DNA from: Zasmidium citrigriseum | Lineage: Eukaryota; Ascomycota; Dothideomycetes; Mycosphaerellales; Mycosphaerellaceae | Length of the DNA: 64,000 nt | Reading direction: 5' to 3' | Assembly: GCA_002786025.1 (NCBI GenBank) | Contig: NHNW01000013.1 | Span: 558,001 to 622,000, forward strand | Shown here: positions 33,104 through 43,258 of the stretch, piece by piece | How the letters are laid out: every line of letters starts with the position of its first letter | How positions within the stretch are numbered: position 1 is the stretch's first letter | Notes under the pieces: generated by a model | The model's database searches: none | The model's input: the letters and a program-made list of their open reading frames with translations, nothing else | What the model was told of the DNA's origin: nothing | Made by a program: the position numbers and the translations under genes

Positions 33104-33691
33104 ATGGCCGTTGAATTCACCGAGTCCGACATCAAGATCCTCACCGGCGCCTGGTTGAGCATCGAAGGCGACGCCGCCGGCACGTTCCCAAAGGTCAGTC
33201 CTTTCCCCCCTGCCCACATCATGGCATTGTATTGACTCTCTTCTTCAACAGCTCGACTACGACAAACTCGCCGAACACAGCGGCTTCACCAAGGGCTCTG
33301 CGCAGAAGATGTGGGGTAATGTGAAGAAGAAGTTGATCGCCGCGGCTGAGGGCGGTCAGGTTGAGGGTCTGGGCGAGAAGAAGCAGAAGGCCGAGAAGAC
33401 TACGCCGAAGAAGAGGACGGCTCCGGCTGGAAACGCTGATGGTGAGTCTATCTCCTCTCACATACTGGAATGGATGATGCTGACTTCAAGATAGGTACGC
33501 CGAAGAAGCGCGGGCGCAAGTCCAAGGCCGAGCTTGCTGCTATTGCTGCTGCTGAGAAGGGTGAGGGTGAGGGCGAGGAGGAGACCAAGACCAAAGTCAA
33601 GGCTGAGGACAGCGACGAGGGTGCTGAGAAGGGCAAGAAGGAGACCGAAGGCCCAGGACTTGTTGGTCCAGACAGCGAGGATGAGGTCTGA
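33104..33691 (+). CDS. Small basic nuclear-type protein with AT-hook-like motif
   Basis: Exons 33104-33193, 33252-33441 and 33495-33691 (158 aa), with introns of 58 and 53 nt (GTCAGT, GTGAGT donors; CAACAG, GATAG ends). The N-terminal half 'FTESDIKILTGAWLSIEG...' and 'LDYDKLAEHSGFTKGSAQKM' with 'WGNVKKKL' resembles the short helical SANT/Myb-like module present in many Dothideomycete proteins of unknown function. The C-terminal half is Lys-rich, with 'TPKKRTAP' and 'TPKKRGRKSKAEL'; the GRK core is AT-hook-like. It ends in an acidic tail. This suggests a nuclear, DNA- or chromatin-associated protein; the exact role is unknown. There is no signal peptide. Confidence 0.78.
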
Positions 33692-36600
33692 GCGAGAAAC
33701 AGGATTGATCTTCTACACTTGCTTGCTTGCTCTGCTATCGACTACTGGCATATGATACCCACCCCATCCCCACTGGCTTTGGGGATAGGATAGCAGGGCC
33801 GAATGGATGAATGGATATTGCTCTTGCCTACCTTCTCAATCTTTCTCACTCGAAATCGTTGTCTCTGTGCGCACGATGTGTTTCATCGATCGCTATCGCA
33901 GGCCGTTGGCCGTCGAGATAGCGCAGCTTCGTCTCTCTGGAACTCCTCCCATGTGCATGTGACAGCTTCTTCAACATCGGCAGCGCCGTCCGGTCCAGAC
34001 CGACGCAGCCAACATCTCGGGGCCGAAACCACGTGCAATGCCTCCTTCCAGCTCTCGTCAACTTGGCCGCATTGCAGACCATCTGCAACCTAACCAGGAA
34101 TTTCTCTGGAACGTGGCGTAGATGCTCGGGTCTTCACATGCTGCCCACGTTGAGCAGAGCGTCGTAGGGCTCAGCTTGCCTGGCACTGTCGAGAGAGCAG
34201 GGTTGTCTGGTTGTAGAGAATGCACGTCAGCTGCGGCTATAGTTTGGGGACCCGATTGTATCGAAGTCTCGAGATCCTGTAGATCTCTTAAGTGAGAAAA
34301 CCGACCAGACGACCAATCACTGCAACAGTCGCTTCGTAAGCTTAACCATTCATGATTGAGAAGCACAAAAAATGTTGAGATGCAAGTCATCCAACGACAA
34401 AAGACAAGAAATAGGCCCGTCTTGCTTACCATCTTGCTCGAAGGATCAATTGAGTTACTTGTATTGGTAGGCTACTGCAAGTTCCCCGTGGTGGCGTTGT
34501 TCGCAAGAATCTTCCGAAAGATGCGTCTGGCACGAGCAGGCCAATCGTGTTTGCACGAGTTCGTTGTCATTTTGCGAGAAGGTTTGCGAGAAGGGCCCGA
34601 ATGTTGGCGTTTTATGCGTTCCAGGGAGTTTGTGTCGGAGTATTGAAGTTTGGCAGGGGTTGTGTCGTGAGTAGATGAAGGACGGAGTCTGACTGTTTTC
34701 AGACATTGGTCGTGCAAAGACCAAACCTTGTAAGAAACGCAAGGTGAGTAGTTCCGTTCGCTCGAGTGTCTCTCCAAACGAGTCGGGACCGCATACCACA
34801 TAGCCTAAAGTCTTCGACTTTCGCGGAGCTATCACCGAAGTCCAAGACAATCTGGACAACCCTTGGGTCGTCGTGATACCCTGCCGCTCGGATAGCAGAC
34901 GCGAGATAGATTGTGGTGGCTGCATCTTCCCAAAGCAGGGTTCGGTTAGGTGGAGTGGCATCGAAGGCGTCACAGCCTGCTCATGCGCAATCTATTCTCC
35001 TATCTCACGCGCATGAAATCGTGCAGGAGCGAGGTCCGGGATGTTCGCGTCAGGCGATGAAACGAACTACGTGCTGCGTGCTGGTTGGAGGCTGTCGACG
35101 AATGGCATGGATCGTTTGATGCGGAAGATGGCTGTGTCAGCGCGATTTGGAGGGTTCAAGACGGTTGTCCAGCTTCCGAGTGAATCCTTTGTCGGCAGCG
35201 ATCCGGAAGGAGGTGGCAAATCGATACCAGTGCCTGAATGAAGTGCTCGGGGAAGTGGGATAGCGGACTGGAATGCCACATAGGTGCCGAATAGGTGGGA
35301 GTCTCAGAAGCATCTCACCCAATTGAGACCTTGCCGCCACACTATTGACCTCAAAGATCATCGTCATTGGCGGGATTCGGAGTTGAGACCGACATACTCT
35401 TGCAGGTGAAGTGAGGGCATTATTGCTCGGACAGCAGAGCTTCCCTGGTGAAAGACGGAGTTAGGCCAACGTATGTCCAGGTACGAAGCTCGTAGCGAAG
35501 GGGTCTTGGGAGTCGTTTCACAGTGGCGGCTCGTGAGACTCTCGCCAATCTATCGAAGAACGTGGTGTAGGCCTCCCCCCTCCTGCCGTGTGAGGGAATT
35601 GATATGAGCTGCGGAGTTGCGATGAGGTGGCAGTGCCTCTCCTTTGAACACAGAGAAGGTAGGTCCATTCGAAGAGCGGGAATGACATCGGGGTTGGGAT
35701 GAGACACACGTCTCCGTGGCAGCAGATCCGCGACAGCCTCCGCATCGTGCCAACGGCCAGATCGGTAGAGGGCTCGAAGTGAGATAAGCGAGATACGCTA
35801 TACCGAGATAGGGGCGCCACGAGCGACGCCAATGCACCTTGTCAGATCCTTCGCGATCGAGAGTTGCCGTGTCATCTGCGTCGGCAGCGAAGTGGCCACT
35901 GGCCTTTCGCTCGCCGACACCATCAGCGCGACGCCAGCGCCCTTTCTTATTCCCATTGCCTGCGAGAACAGCCTGACGTGCACAAGTGCAGTGGACCCCG
36001 ACGTCGCCAGGTCGCCAGCATCGGGACTTTTCTCTCGCTTCTCTGGGTCGCTCGTGGCCCGGCGAGCCACTGAGGTCATTTCTCCCAGCGCCAGCGGTGT
36101 TTCTGCAAAATGTCAGCCTTGAATTCCAATTCACTCATTGTCAGCTTGCCGAGAGCAGTCTCTAGACTCTGGACGTGAGGAGATTCGAAATGAAACTGAC
36201 GGCCGTTGCAACTTGCTTTTCGCACACACGGCAGGTCAGCATGGATGGCCTCTCGCGGAGCTGGCGCCGAACGGCTGCCGTGACTCCGGAATGTGGTTAT
36301 GCAACACCCATCTCCACCTCCAGAGTCTGAAGGAGAGAGGCGCTGTCAATCTGTGGATTCTGTGCCAGTCATTGCTCGCCCGTGCAACAAAGAAAGTCTC
36401 GATGTTTCGTCATGGCACGAGGCACAATTCTCGCAGTGCGCTCCACAGAGCTGATCGCCGGCGTTTCGCTCCTTCCCAAACGAGGGTAGGGCCATCGAAG
36501 TTCGATCTGAGAACACGCAAATTAGCTCGCTGGTAGCGTGGGCGGGTCAAGATCTGGGAGTCAATCTCGTGCCACTCTGTCCGCCCGCCCAATCATCGCG

Positions 36601-37395
36601 GCGGGCGGCGGCAGCTCCTCGCAACGCTGCTGGCTGTGCTCCTGCGACTCCCTCGGGTGGTCGAGTTGGCCGCTGGTGCGGTGACGGGGATGGAGCGGGC
36701 AGAGCGCATGGGAGTTTAGCCTTGCAGCTACTGCAGCGGCGCCTGCGATCGCTGGGATGGCACGCTGGCTGCTGGCGCTGGCTGGCTTTTCCCTCCGCCG
36801 ACCGCACCAAAACCCCAAGCTCCATCGCTCCCAAGCCCGCCCGGCCTGCAAGCTGCTTTATCTCCTCCACCACGCTGCACCTCCTCCCAATCCCGCCCCA
36901 GGCCGCTCCATCGACCATTCTTTCCACAGCACCGCTCACCCAGATTCGTTATTAGACGACCACGACGCTGTGCTATCCATCCGCCGACTCCCGTAACATC
37001 ACACCACTCGCATTCGCCACCCGCCCACAAGCTATTGTTTCGCCCCGCTCACCGAACTTGTAAGCCGTGTTCGACGTGCAGTTGGTCAGCACATACTCTG
37101 TCGTCGACCACAGAAACATCAACCGGTATGTATCCGCTCTCCATTCCTCCTCGGTACTGCCAATGCGTTGAGAGTGGGTGTTTTGCGCACTTACGACGCG
37201 CCATATCGATGCATCGACACCCGCAGAACACCGCCTCTCTACATGCTACCATTTGAATTCGCTATTCAATCTACCCTCACCGTCTTTCATCTCTATTCAT
37301 TCATTCGACCACATTCGTTTCTAATGGTTCTCCGACCGCAGTACCCGATCGACCGAATCGAGCGTCGCGGCTCGTACATTATCCAAAAGCCCGCA
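33692..37395. other. 3.7 kb gene-free region upstream of a putative regulator
   Basis: The longest stretch without a supported gene. One minus-strand open frame at about 34969-34690 (starting 'GCDAFDATPPNRTLLWEDAA' after a good acceptor) has protein-like composition but no ATG. From about 36540 the sequence becomes GC-rich, then C-rich with scattered ATGs, probably the promoter and long leader of the gene at 37396. Confidence 0.5.
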
Positions 37396-38724
37396 ATGCC
37401 TCCAATCAGGGTAATGCCCACCAAGCCGATGCGCACAGAGCGAACCCACGAGGAAAACCAGGAGCGAGCGTACATCGCAGCCTCACGACGAAGCGACCGA
37501 AGCCTTGAAGCCCGTGTTGAATCCGCTCGACGCGCTTCTGAGATCCACAAGAAGCGAACAGGCCGTTCGCTACGCGTGCGAGAGGAAGATGTCATGAACG
37601 AGGAGATGTACGAGGAAGAGGACGATGACTTGCCCATGCAATACCGACGAATCTCAGCTCTCAACCCTGGTTTCCTCAACGGCCGACTCAGCGCGTACTT
37701 GGTCGGCCAAGCTGGCATCAAAAGCGCTCTTCACGATGCCATCTACAATGCCAACCAGAACAACCAACAGTTCCAACAGAACCCGTACTTCAACCCAATG
37801 ATGAATCAGAACGGCATGCAGCAATCGCCAATGATGTCGCCGCACGCGTTCATGAATCCAATGGGCATGCAGAATCCTCAGTATCCGATGCAAAACATGC
37901 AAATGCGACCCAACGTGCATCACAGAGCCTCATCGATCGCCACTCCTCAGGAGCTTCTAGGCTATTCGCAGCAGAATCAGAACGCAAACATGAACTCTGG
38001 CGCGCCCAATCAGATGGATTCTAGACGGATGTCAGTGCCAGCTTCTGCCATCTCGCCTGGCGTTCCTTCACCAGCGACGTCGCACCCACAAAGCGCTACT
38101 TCAAGCCAGCCGCCAACACCACACCCTGTCGGTCAATCGCCTCAACAGATGCCTATCCGTTCCTCCTCCTCTGGTCAAGAGAGCAACCGAGCAAGCGCCG
38201 GGGTACCCCCAATGCCAGGCTACGATGCCAACATCGAATCATCGGTCTATCCATTTAGCACGAAGCTACCACTGAACACCGCCCAATTGATGGGTAGCAA
38301 CGCGACGCATCCATCACAGCTTTCCCCTGGCATTGCATCCTCATCGATGGGAGCCTACAGTTACAACCCGAACGGCAAGCCTAAGCGGTCAGCCAGTGAT
38401 GGCATGTCATCATACTTCAACAACGGCCTTGACCAGACGCTCTCGCCGGCGGACATGTATCCAAGCCAGTCATTCGTTAAGAACGAGCCGGAGTCGGCGG
38501 TGTCGGCACCACCCAACTTCAACGAGAACGACTTCGACGCGCTGATGCTGAGCCACATGGGCGACGACGCTAAGAACGTCAACGACATGGGATTCGACTT
38601 CACGGCCAATGAATTCGGTAATAGCGGCCAAATCACTCCGGCTGACAATGCCGAATTCAACTGGGGCGGAGACGACGACTTGTTCAACTACGACGACGCT
38701 GCTGCCGCCAAGGAGTCGACATGA
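37396..38724 (+). CDS. Conserved Gln/Asn/Met-rich putative nuclear regulator
   Basis: Single exon, 442 aa from MPPIRVMPTKP. The frame is also open upstream, with ATGs at 37324 and 37168, but conservation seems to start here. The N-terminal 80 residues are highly charged: 'AYIAASRRSDRSLEARVESA' followed by 'RRASEIHKKRTGRSLRV' and an acidic 'NEEMYEEEDDDLPMQYRR'. I recall this block as strongly conserved across filamentous ascomycetes. The middle is rich in Gln, Asn, Met and Pro (37740-38000) and Ser/Pro (38000-38200), typical of disordered activation regions. The C-terminus has clusters of acidic and aromatic residues ('NDFDALMLSHMGDD', 'NWGGDDDLFNYDDA') like transactivation segments. I recognise no DNA-binding domain, so 'regulator' is inference. 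Confidence 0.8.
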   Translation: MPPIRVMPTKPMRTERTHEENQERAYIAASRRSDRSLEARVESARRASEIHKKRTGRSLRVREEDVMNEEMYEEEDDDLPMQYRRISALNPGFLNGRLSAYLVGQAGIKSALHDAIYNANQNNQQFQQNPYFNPMMNQNGMQQSPMMSPHAFMNPMGMQNPQYPMQNMQMRPNVHHRASSIATPQELLGYSQQNQNANMNSGAPNQMDSRRMSVPASAISPGVPSPATSHPQSATSSQPPTPHPVGQSPQQMPIRSSSSGQESNRASAGVPPMPGYDANIESSVYPFSTKLPLNTAQLMGSNATHPSQLSPGIASSSMGAYSYNPNGKPKRSASDGMSSYFNNGLDQTLSPADMYPSQSFVKNEPESAVSAPPNFNENDFDALMLSHMGDDAKNVNDMGFDFTANEFGNSGQITPADNAEFNWGGDDDLFNYDDAAAAKEST

Positions 38725-40247
38725 GCTGTCTCACACGTTCTTGGATGAACAGTCTATCTCTGCGATCAACATCGATCGAGATGTCTCACATCACATCCTG
38801 GATCACCTCGAGATCCTGGACGCTGGACAGTATCACCCAGCAACAAAACCATGATGTCTAACTTTTGCGAGACATGATCAACCACATCATGCACTTCAGC
38901 GCACCTCGGAGTTCGAAGCGCGAAATCTTCACGCGACGTTGAAGCCGAGCGCAAAAGCAACAATCTTTGAGATTTTCGCCGCCTCTCGAGGCACCTGTAT
39001 TACTGGACGATTCTTATCTCCCACTCTCACGGCCGCGACGAATTGCTTTTCTTTAAGAAACGGGAATGAGCAACGATTCACTTTTGTCGATGATCGCAAG
39101 GCGCTGTGGGATTGTTCCAACTTTTGAGTGCAAGGAGTCATTATGGGAGAGATACCAGCTGGCGCGCTGGAAGTGATTCTTGTACGGGAAAGTTGTATAC
39201 CCTCTCAAGGCGTTCTTTTGGGTAGGCGCGTTTGATGAAAAGGGACAGAAAAGAAATGGAGTCTGAATTGACTGGACTGGACTAGTTGTAGTTGTGTAGT
39301 TTTGAAGAAAGAATCAGAAAAGAAGATTATGATCGTGGAAACATTGCGGCGTAGCATCACATTGTGCCTTCACTCTCCAACGTACGTGCTCTCGTCCGCC
39401 TCCTTTGCACTAATTCGCCTTCACAGCTCTCTCACACTGGAAAGGGGCACCAGAGAGTACCTGGACGAGCAGCGCAAGAGCCCACAACCTCACACTCTCC
39501 CAACGCGAGAACGACGACATGTTCCACCCACCGAGGAGACGATGAGCGGTTCACTACCTCTATATCTTTCGCATAGCAACATTGACCTCCTCTCTCATGA
39601 CCCTAGCAACGAGATTCCACCCACCTGAGCCTAGACCTCCCTTCAAATCGCCATCGAAACACATGTCCACTCCAGCCAGTGAAAAGCCAGCTATATCATC
39701 TCTCAGAACCCGCGCGCGCAAAGAAACTTTTGATGGCTTTGGTCGCATCCACAGCGGAGGTTTTCGGAAGATGGATGAGTGGTGCCGGGTACAGAGATGG
39801 AGATGCCGGGGTTGGTGGTCTAGATCTTTGATTGAGGATGGGAGAGTTCTTGGGAGGGCCGTGAAGTTGGTATGAGGTGGGAGTGGTTCAGGACAGGGCG
39901 TAGACCCGCTTTGACTTCTAGTTGCAGATGTTTGGGTTGTTCGAGAATTGTTCGACAGGAGGGATGGCTTTTGGAAGGAGCACTTGATCGCGATGTGAGC
40001 AGTTCTTGCTCGGTCCACGTCTTTGGGCTGTTGCGAAGTAGGTGGCCTGCATGGCCAAGCAATCGCACCTCCTCCATCACGAGCTCCTCGAGAGGTAATC
40101 ACAACCCAACGGAAAGCCGCACTCAACTTCACAAGCCAGAGCAAACATGGCTTTCCATCTGCACTCTCATCCAGATATCTCAACTCCATCTCTCCACCAC
40201 AACCGCCGTCTCGACTGCACCAAATCCAGAACCACCCATCCATCACA
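38725..40247. other. Intergenic 1.5 kb, no gene seen
   Basis: 3' flank of the regulator and upstream region of the single-pass membrane protein. Open frames up to 238 codons on the minus strand (39560-40276) are Arg/Ser-rich and lack motifs. Confidence 0.5.
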
Positions 40248-40756
40248 ATGCCAGCCCGCAGCCTTCCGCCCCTCAACTATACCACACCGCCCTTCGCCGC
40301 AGTCTCGGGAGTCGTCGAAAACGAAGCCGAGCTCATGATGCCGCCGCCAACGGAAACACCCGCGCCTGATTTGGCCAAACCAGTCCTGATAGGTCCTTTT
40401 TGGGCTATGTTTGCGGTCATCCTTGTGGCTGCGGTTATTGTGGGTCTTTCTATCGCTTGGTGGAAGAGGCATCAGAGGCGACTTGCAAGGTATGTCCACA
40501 TGGCCTTCTTGATCGTGGATGGATTGCTGATCTCGTCGTCTCCAGGGGCTATTACAACGAGCTCAGGCCTGTCAGGAACTACCAAGAGTGGCGCGAACGA
40601 CAGGCGACCAAGTTGCTTGGTAATTCGAGTCCCGAGCAGAGTACACGAACGAGCAGGAGTCCGAGTCGAGCTGGCAGCAGCAGTGGCAGTCCTCCGAGTG
40701 CCAGCATCCGAGGAGGAGATCCTTTGTCGAGCAGTCCAGACTCGCACAAAGATTGA
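40248..40756 (+). CDS. Small single-pass membrane protein, unknown function
   Basis: Exons 40248-40489 and 40546-40756 with a 56-nt intron (GTATGT donor, TCCAG end), 150 aa. The N-terminal 45 residues are Pro/Thr-rich ('PPLNYTTPPFAAVSG', 'MMPPPTETPAPD'). There is one strong transmembrane segment 'FWAMFAVILVAAVIVGLSIA' (about residues 51-70), followed immediately by 'WWKRHQRRLARGYYNELRPV', a positively charged juxtamembrane region that predicts a cytosolic C-terminus. The tail is Ser/Pro/Arg-rich and probably disordered or phosphorylated. There is no cleavable signal peptide. Reminiscent of small fungal plasma-membrane or septal proteins, but no family is recognised. Confidence 0.75.
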
Positions 40757-41170
40757 AGCAGTGGCCAAGGGTCGGAGGATTGATATTCAGAGAGCTTGAT
40801 ATCACACGGCGCACATCATTCACGCTATCGTCGCCAATCGCGTTCCAGAGGGTGGGCCGGAGAGAGCATAATCAAGCATTTTTTTCAGAAGATTGGCGTT
40901 GTAGGCCAACGTCGACGGATGACATTCGCACACGCTCATAGTCGCTCGCAGAATTCAGACCTCACGACATGCCACGCGCTTTAAAGACAATGGCTCTTTC
41001 GAGTCCGCGCGGCTGCGTATGTTTCCAGGCCTCATGGAGTGTTCCATCGCTCGGATTGCCAACCCAAACGGCATTCGAATGTGATCCCTCGATGCTCATT
41101 TCCTTGATCGAAATGCATGCCATCTCTTATTCCAAAGTATCCAACGTTCCAAACCAGTCTCTCTTGCACC
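40757..41170. other. Convergent intergenic region
   Basis: About 410 bp between two convergent genes; no coding or structural signal seen. Confidence 0.6.
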
Positions 41171-41728
41171 TCAATCCTCCTTTCCCTCGACCCGATAAAC
41201 CTCAACCCCAAAAAACGTTCTCACGGCCCACGAATGTCCCGCGACACTGATCGGCCCACCCCTCCAAAGCGGCAACACCTGACTCCGATCGCTCCTCCTC
41301 CTCTCCACATCCCCAAACAACCATCCCTCCTGAAACCCAACAACATCCCCACCCTTCAACAACCCCGTCCTCGTATCCGCCGCCAAACTCCACAGTCCCA
41401 GAGCATCAACCGCCGCAAACATCCCTTTCTCTCTCCGCGCAATACTCACGATCTCGGAACGTGTGTACTCTCTTTTCTCATTGATGGGCAGGCCGTGGAG
41501 GGGCGTTTCGTGCCAGGATACGGAGGGGACGTGGATTGCGAGGGAGAAGAGCGAGACGTTGCGCAGCCAGAGGTGTCGGCCGAGGGCGACTGTTAGGGCG
41601 ACGGGGAAGTCTAGTCCTAGGGCGAGGTTGCCGGTTATGCTGTCTTGGAGGCGGATTGTTTGGGAGTCGTGCGGGTTGCGGTTGGAGTAGAAGGCTAGGA
41701 GGCGGTGGAAGGGTGGGACGGAGGACAT
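41171..41728 (-). CDS. Unknown protein, 185 aa
   Basis: Single exon on the minus strand from MSSVPPFHRLLAFYS to 'GVEVYRVEGKED'. The frame extends 22 codons further upstream, but this ATG is preferred because the upstream part is low in hydrophobic pattern. It contains 'NLALGLDFPVALTVALGRHL' (a hydrophobic stretch, perhaps a buried helix rather than a membrane span), 'SWHETPLHGLPINEKREYTR', and a final segment with Trp-rich strands ('GFQEGWLFGD', 'PLWRGGPISVAGHSWAV'). There are no signal peptide, catalytic signature or repeats. I do not recognise the family; coding character is supported by the long frame and amino-acid composition only. Confidence 0.6.
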   Translation of the reverse strand: MSSVPPFHRLLAFYSNRNPHDSQTIRLQDSITGNLALGLDFPVALTVALGRHLWLRNVSLFSLAIHVPSVSWHETPLHGLPINEKREYTRSEIVSIARREKGMFAAVDALGLWSLAADTRTGLLKGGDVVGFQEGWLFGDVERRRSDRSQVLPLWRGGPISVAGHSWAVRTFFGVEVYRVEGKED

Positions 41729-42100
41729 TTTGTGAGGCTGGGCAGTATTTGCGAGAGGAGGATCATGAGATGTTGACGTTGCGGAAAAGGTCAAGTTTAC
41801 TTGGTGGTGATGTCGTCGATGACCTCACGAAGGTTTGAAGCTGGGGTTGGAGCTAGGCCCGCATGTGAATGCTGAGATGTACTGTGATGAGGGCTGAGAG
41901 GAACACATTCACTTCGGTTGGAGCTAGTGAGGAGGCTAAGCTTAATGTGATCAAAGGTGACTCTCAATGCTTTTGGATTGGGGAGCCTGTCCAGCAGGCC
42001 CGTTCATCTTGAAAGCATGATGTGTCGCTCGCTAGTATACACGTTCATCGCTTATCGTCGTATCGTGGCTCATCTCACTCCGACGTCTGTGTTCACTCCC
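41729..42100. other. Intergenic, no gene seen
   Basis: About 370 bp between two minus-strand genes; contains the upstream region of the 185-aa protein gene and the 3' flank of the first cysteine-rich protein gene. Confidence 0.6.
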
Positions 42101-42511
42101 TCAATCCTCACACTGAAACCGCATCTCAAGCCCCGAGCCATAATCACTGCCCTTCATACACTGTCCCTCCGACTGCAATGACCTGCCCGCACAGCCCTCA
42201 AGTCCCTCCGCCGCAAACGCACAGTAATTGCCGTCGCCGATCTTGAAAGAAAGGTCCGCTGGTTTGGCGGCGGGTGCATCGTCGGCGCAGTCAGCCCAGG
42301 TTTTGCCGTTGTCGGTCGTGGTCTGACAGGTGACGTCTTCCCCGGGGCGGCCGGCGGTGAAGCATTGAGGAGAGGTGTTGGAGGATTCGTATTTGGTGTA
42401 GGTGGGGCCGGAGCAGTCTTGGGTTAAGGGCCAGATGGTGAGGGTCCAAGCAGCGGCTGGGCTGATGAGGAGGAAGGAGATGAGAGTCGTAAAAAACGTC
42501 GTGAGGTGCAT
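42101..42511 (-). CDS. Small secreted cysteine-rich protein A (effector candidate)
   Basis: Single exon, 136 aa. MHLTTFFTTLISFLLISPAAA is a signal peptide, and the mature protein begins 'WTLTIWPLTQDCSGPTY'. It has eight cysteines, enough for four disulfides. Spacing between the second, third and fourth is 11 and 12 residues, identical to the neighbour at 42815-43258, and both proteins share the layout 'AWTL', then 'TTDNG/YTDGG' and 'SL' before the seventh cysteine, and a final 'FQC'. The two genes are tandem paralogues in the same orientation 303 bp apart. Size, secretion and cysteine content are those of apoplastic effectors or small surface proteins; function is inference. An upstream in-frame ATG at 42646 is ignored because it would bury the signal peptide. 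Confidence 0.8.
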   Translation of the reverse strand: MHLTTFFTTLISFLLISPAAAWTLTIWPLTQDCSGPTYTKYESSNTSPQCFTAGRPGEDVTCQTTTDNGKTWADCADDAPAAKPADLSFKIGDGNYCAFAAEGLEGCAGRSLQSEGQCMKGSDYGSGLEMRFQCED

Positions 42512-42814
42512 TTTGGTGAGGTCGTTCGTGGTTATTGGAATTAGGGTGTTGGTCGTAAAGCTTTTGCAGGATGGTGTTGTTGAGTCGTGGTGTGTGTTTG
42601 GAAGTTGGGGAATGGAGATACCGCAATGGTTGGTCACATGGAGCATGTAGAGGAAGGCGCGATGTCAAAATTCGCAGCCGTCAAAGGAAAGTGCCTTTAA
42701 GTGGCCCAGAAGAGGAAGTCGTGACCAAGATGGAAGTGAAGAAAATCATCCGAAAGTCGTAAGGCCAATGGGTAGTGCCAGTCGCCGCACGTCAGAAAAT
42801 ATTTCTCGACGTGA
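42512..42814. other. Promoter of secreted protein A
   Basis: About 300 bp between the two tandem cysteine-rich genes; no other feature seen. Confidence 0.55.
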
Positions 42815-43258
42815 TCACAGCCCCAAGCCGAGGAGCTCAGAGTCAATGCACTGGAAGGATAAAATTTCTCCAGAATACTCCGAAGCGTCGTGGCAAGCAC
42901 CGTCCTCGTATTGCGTGAGGCTGTGTCCACTGCAGTACTTCTCGCCAAAGTCACAAGACGAGCCCCAGCCAACGTTGAAAGCTCCAAAGTCCATAGCCTG
43001 ATGACAATCCTCTTGATGAGCACCGCCGTCCGTATAGTACTGGCACGTGGCGGCCGGTGCCGGGAGACCGGGCTTGATGCATCCGGAGCGATCAATGCCG
43101 GAATAGACGACGTAGCTCTCGCGCTCTGATCCCTCTTCGTACTTTCCAATGCAGCCGTTCATGGTGGGATAGAAGCTTAGAGTCCAGGCGGAAGCAGTTG
43201 GAAGGAGGAGAGACAGTGTGGCGGCGAGACCGAGGAACATGCTGCCTATGATGTGCAT
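42815..43258 (-). CDS. Small secreted cysteine-rich protein B (paralogue of A)
   Basis: Single exon, 147 aa from MHIIGSMFLGLAATLSLLLP. The signal peptide ends near 'TASA', and the mature part starts 'WTLSFYPTMNGCIGKYEEGS'. Eight cysteines are arranged as in the tandem neighbour A: 11 and 12 residues separate C2-C3 and C3-C4 ('CIKPGLPAPAATC', 'CQYYTDGGAHQEDC'), and the end is 'SFQC' plus a short tail. The first loop is longer than in A (23 versus 16 residues between C1 and C2), so the pair has diverged considerably since duplication. No enzyme motif is present. Likely secreted and disulfide-bonded; a role in host or microbe interaction is inference. The frame extends 63 codons upstream but without a signal peptide. 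Confidence 0.8.
   Translation of the reverse strand: MHIIGSMFLGLAATLSLLLPTASAWTLSFYPTMNGCIGKYEEGSERESYVVYSGIDRSGCIKPGLPAPAATCQYYTDGGAHQEDCHQAMDFGAFNVGWGSSCDFGEKYCSGHSLTQYEDGACHDASEYSGEILSFQCIDSELLGLGL

Noticed and set aside
34455..34973. 172-codon minus-strand frame
   Set aside because: A shifted frame over the same DNA gives a more protein-like reading (reported as a finding); this one has no family resemblance.
35550..36134. 194-codon minus-strand open frame
   Set aside because: Composition typical of GC-rich non-coding DNA (Arg, Gly, Trp, Cys excess); no splice or domain evidence.
39560..40276. 238-codon minus-strand open frame
   Set aside because: Arg/Ser/Gly-rich, no motif; overlaps the start and first exon of the better-supported membrane protein gene on the other strand.
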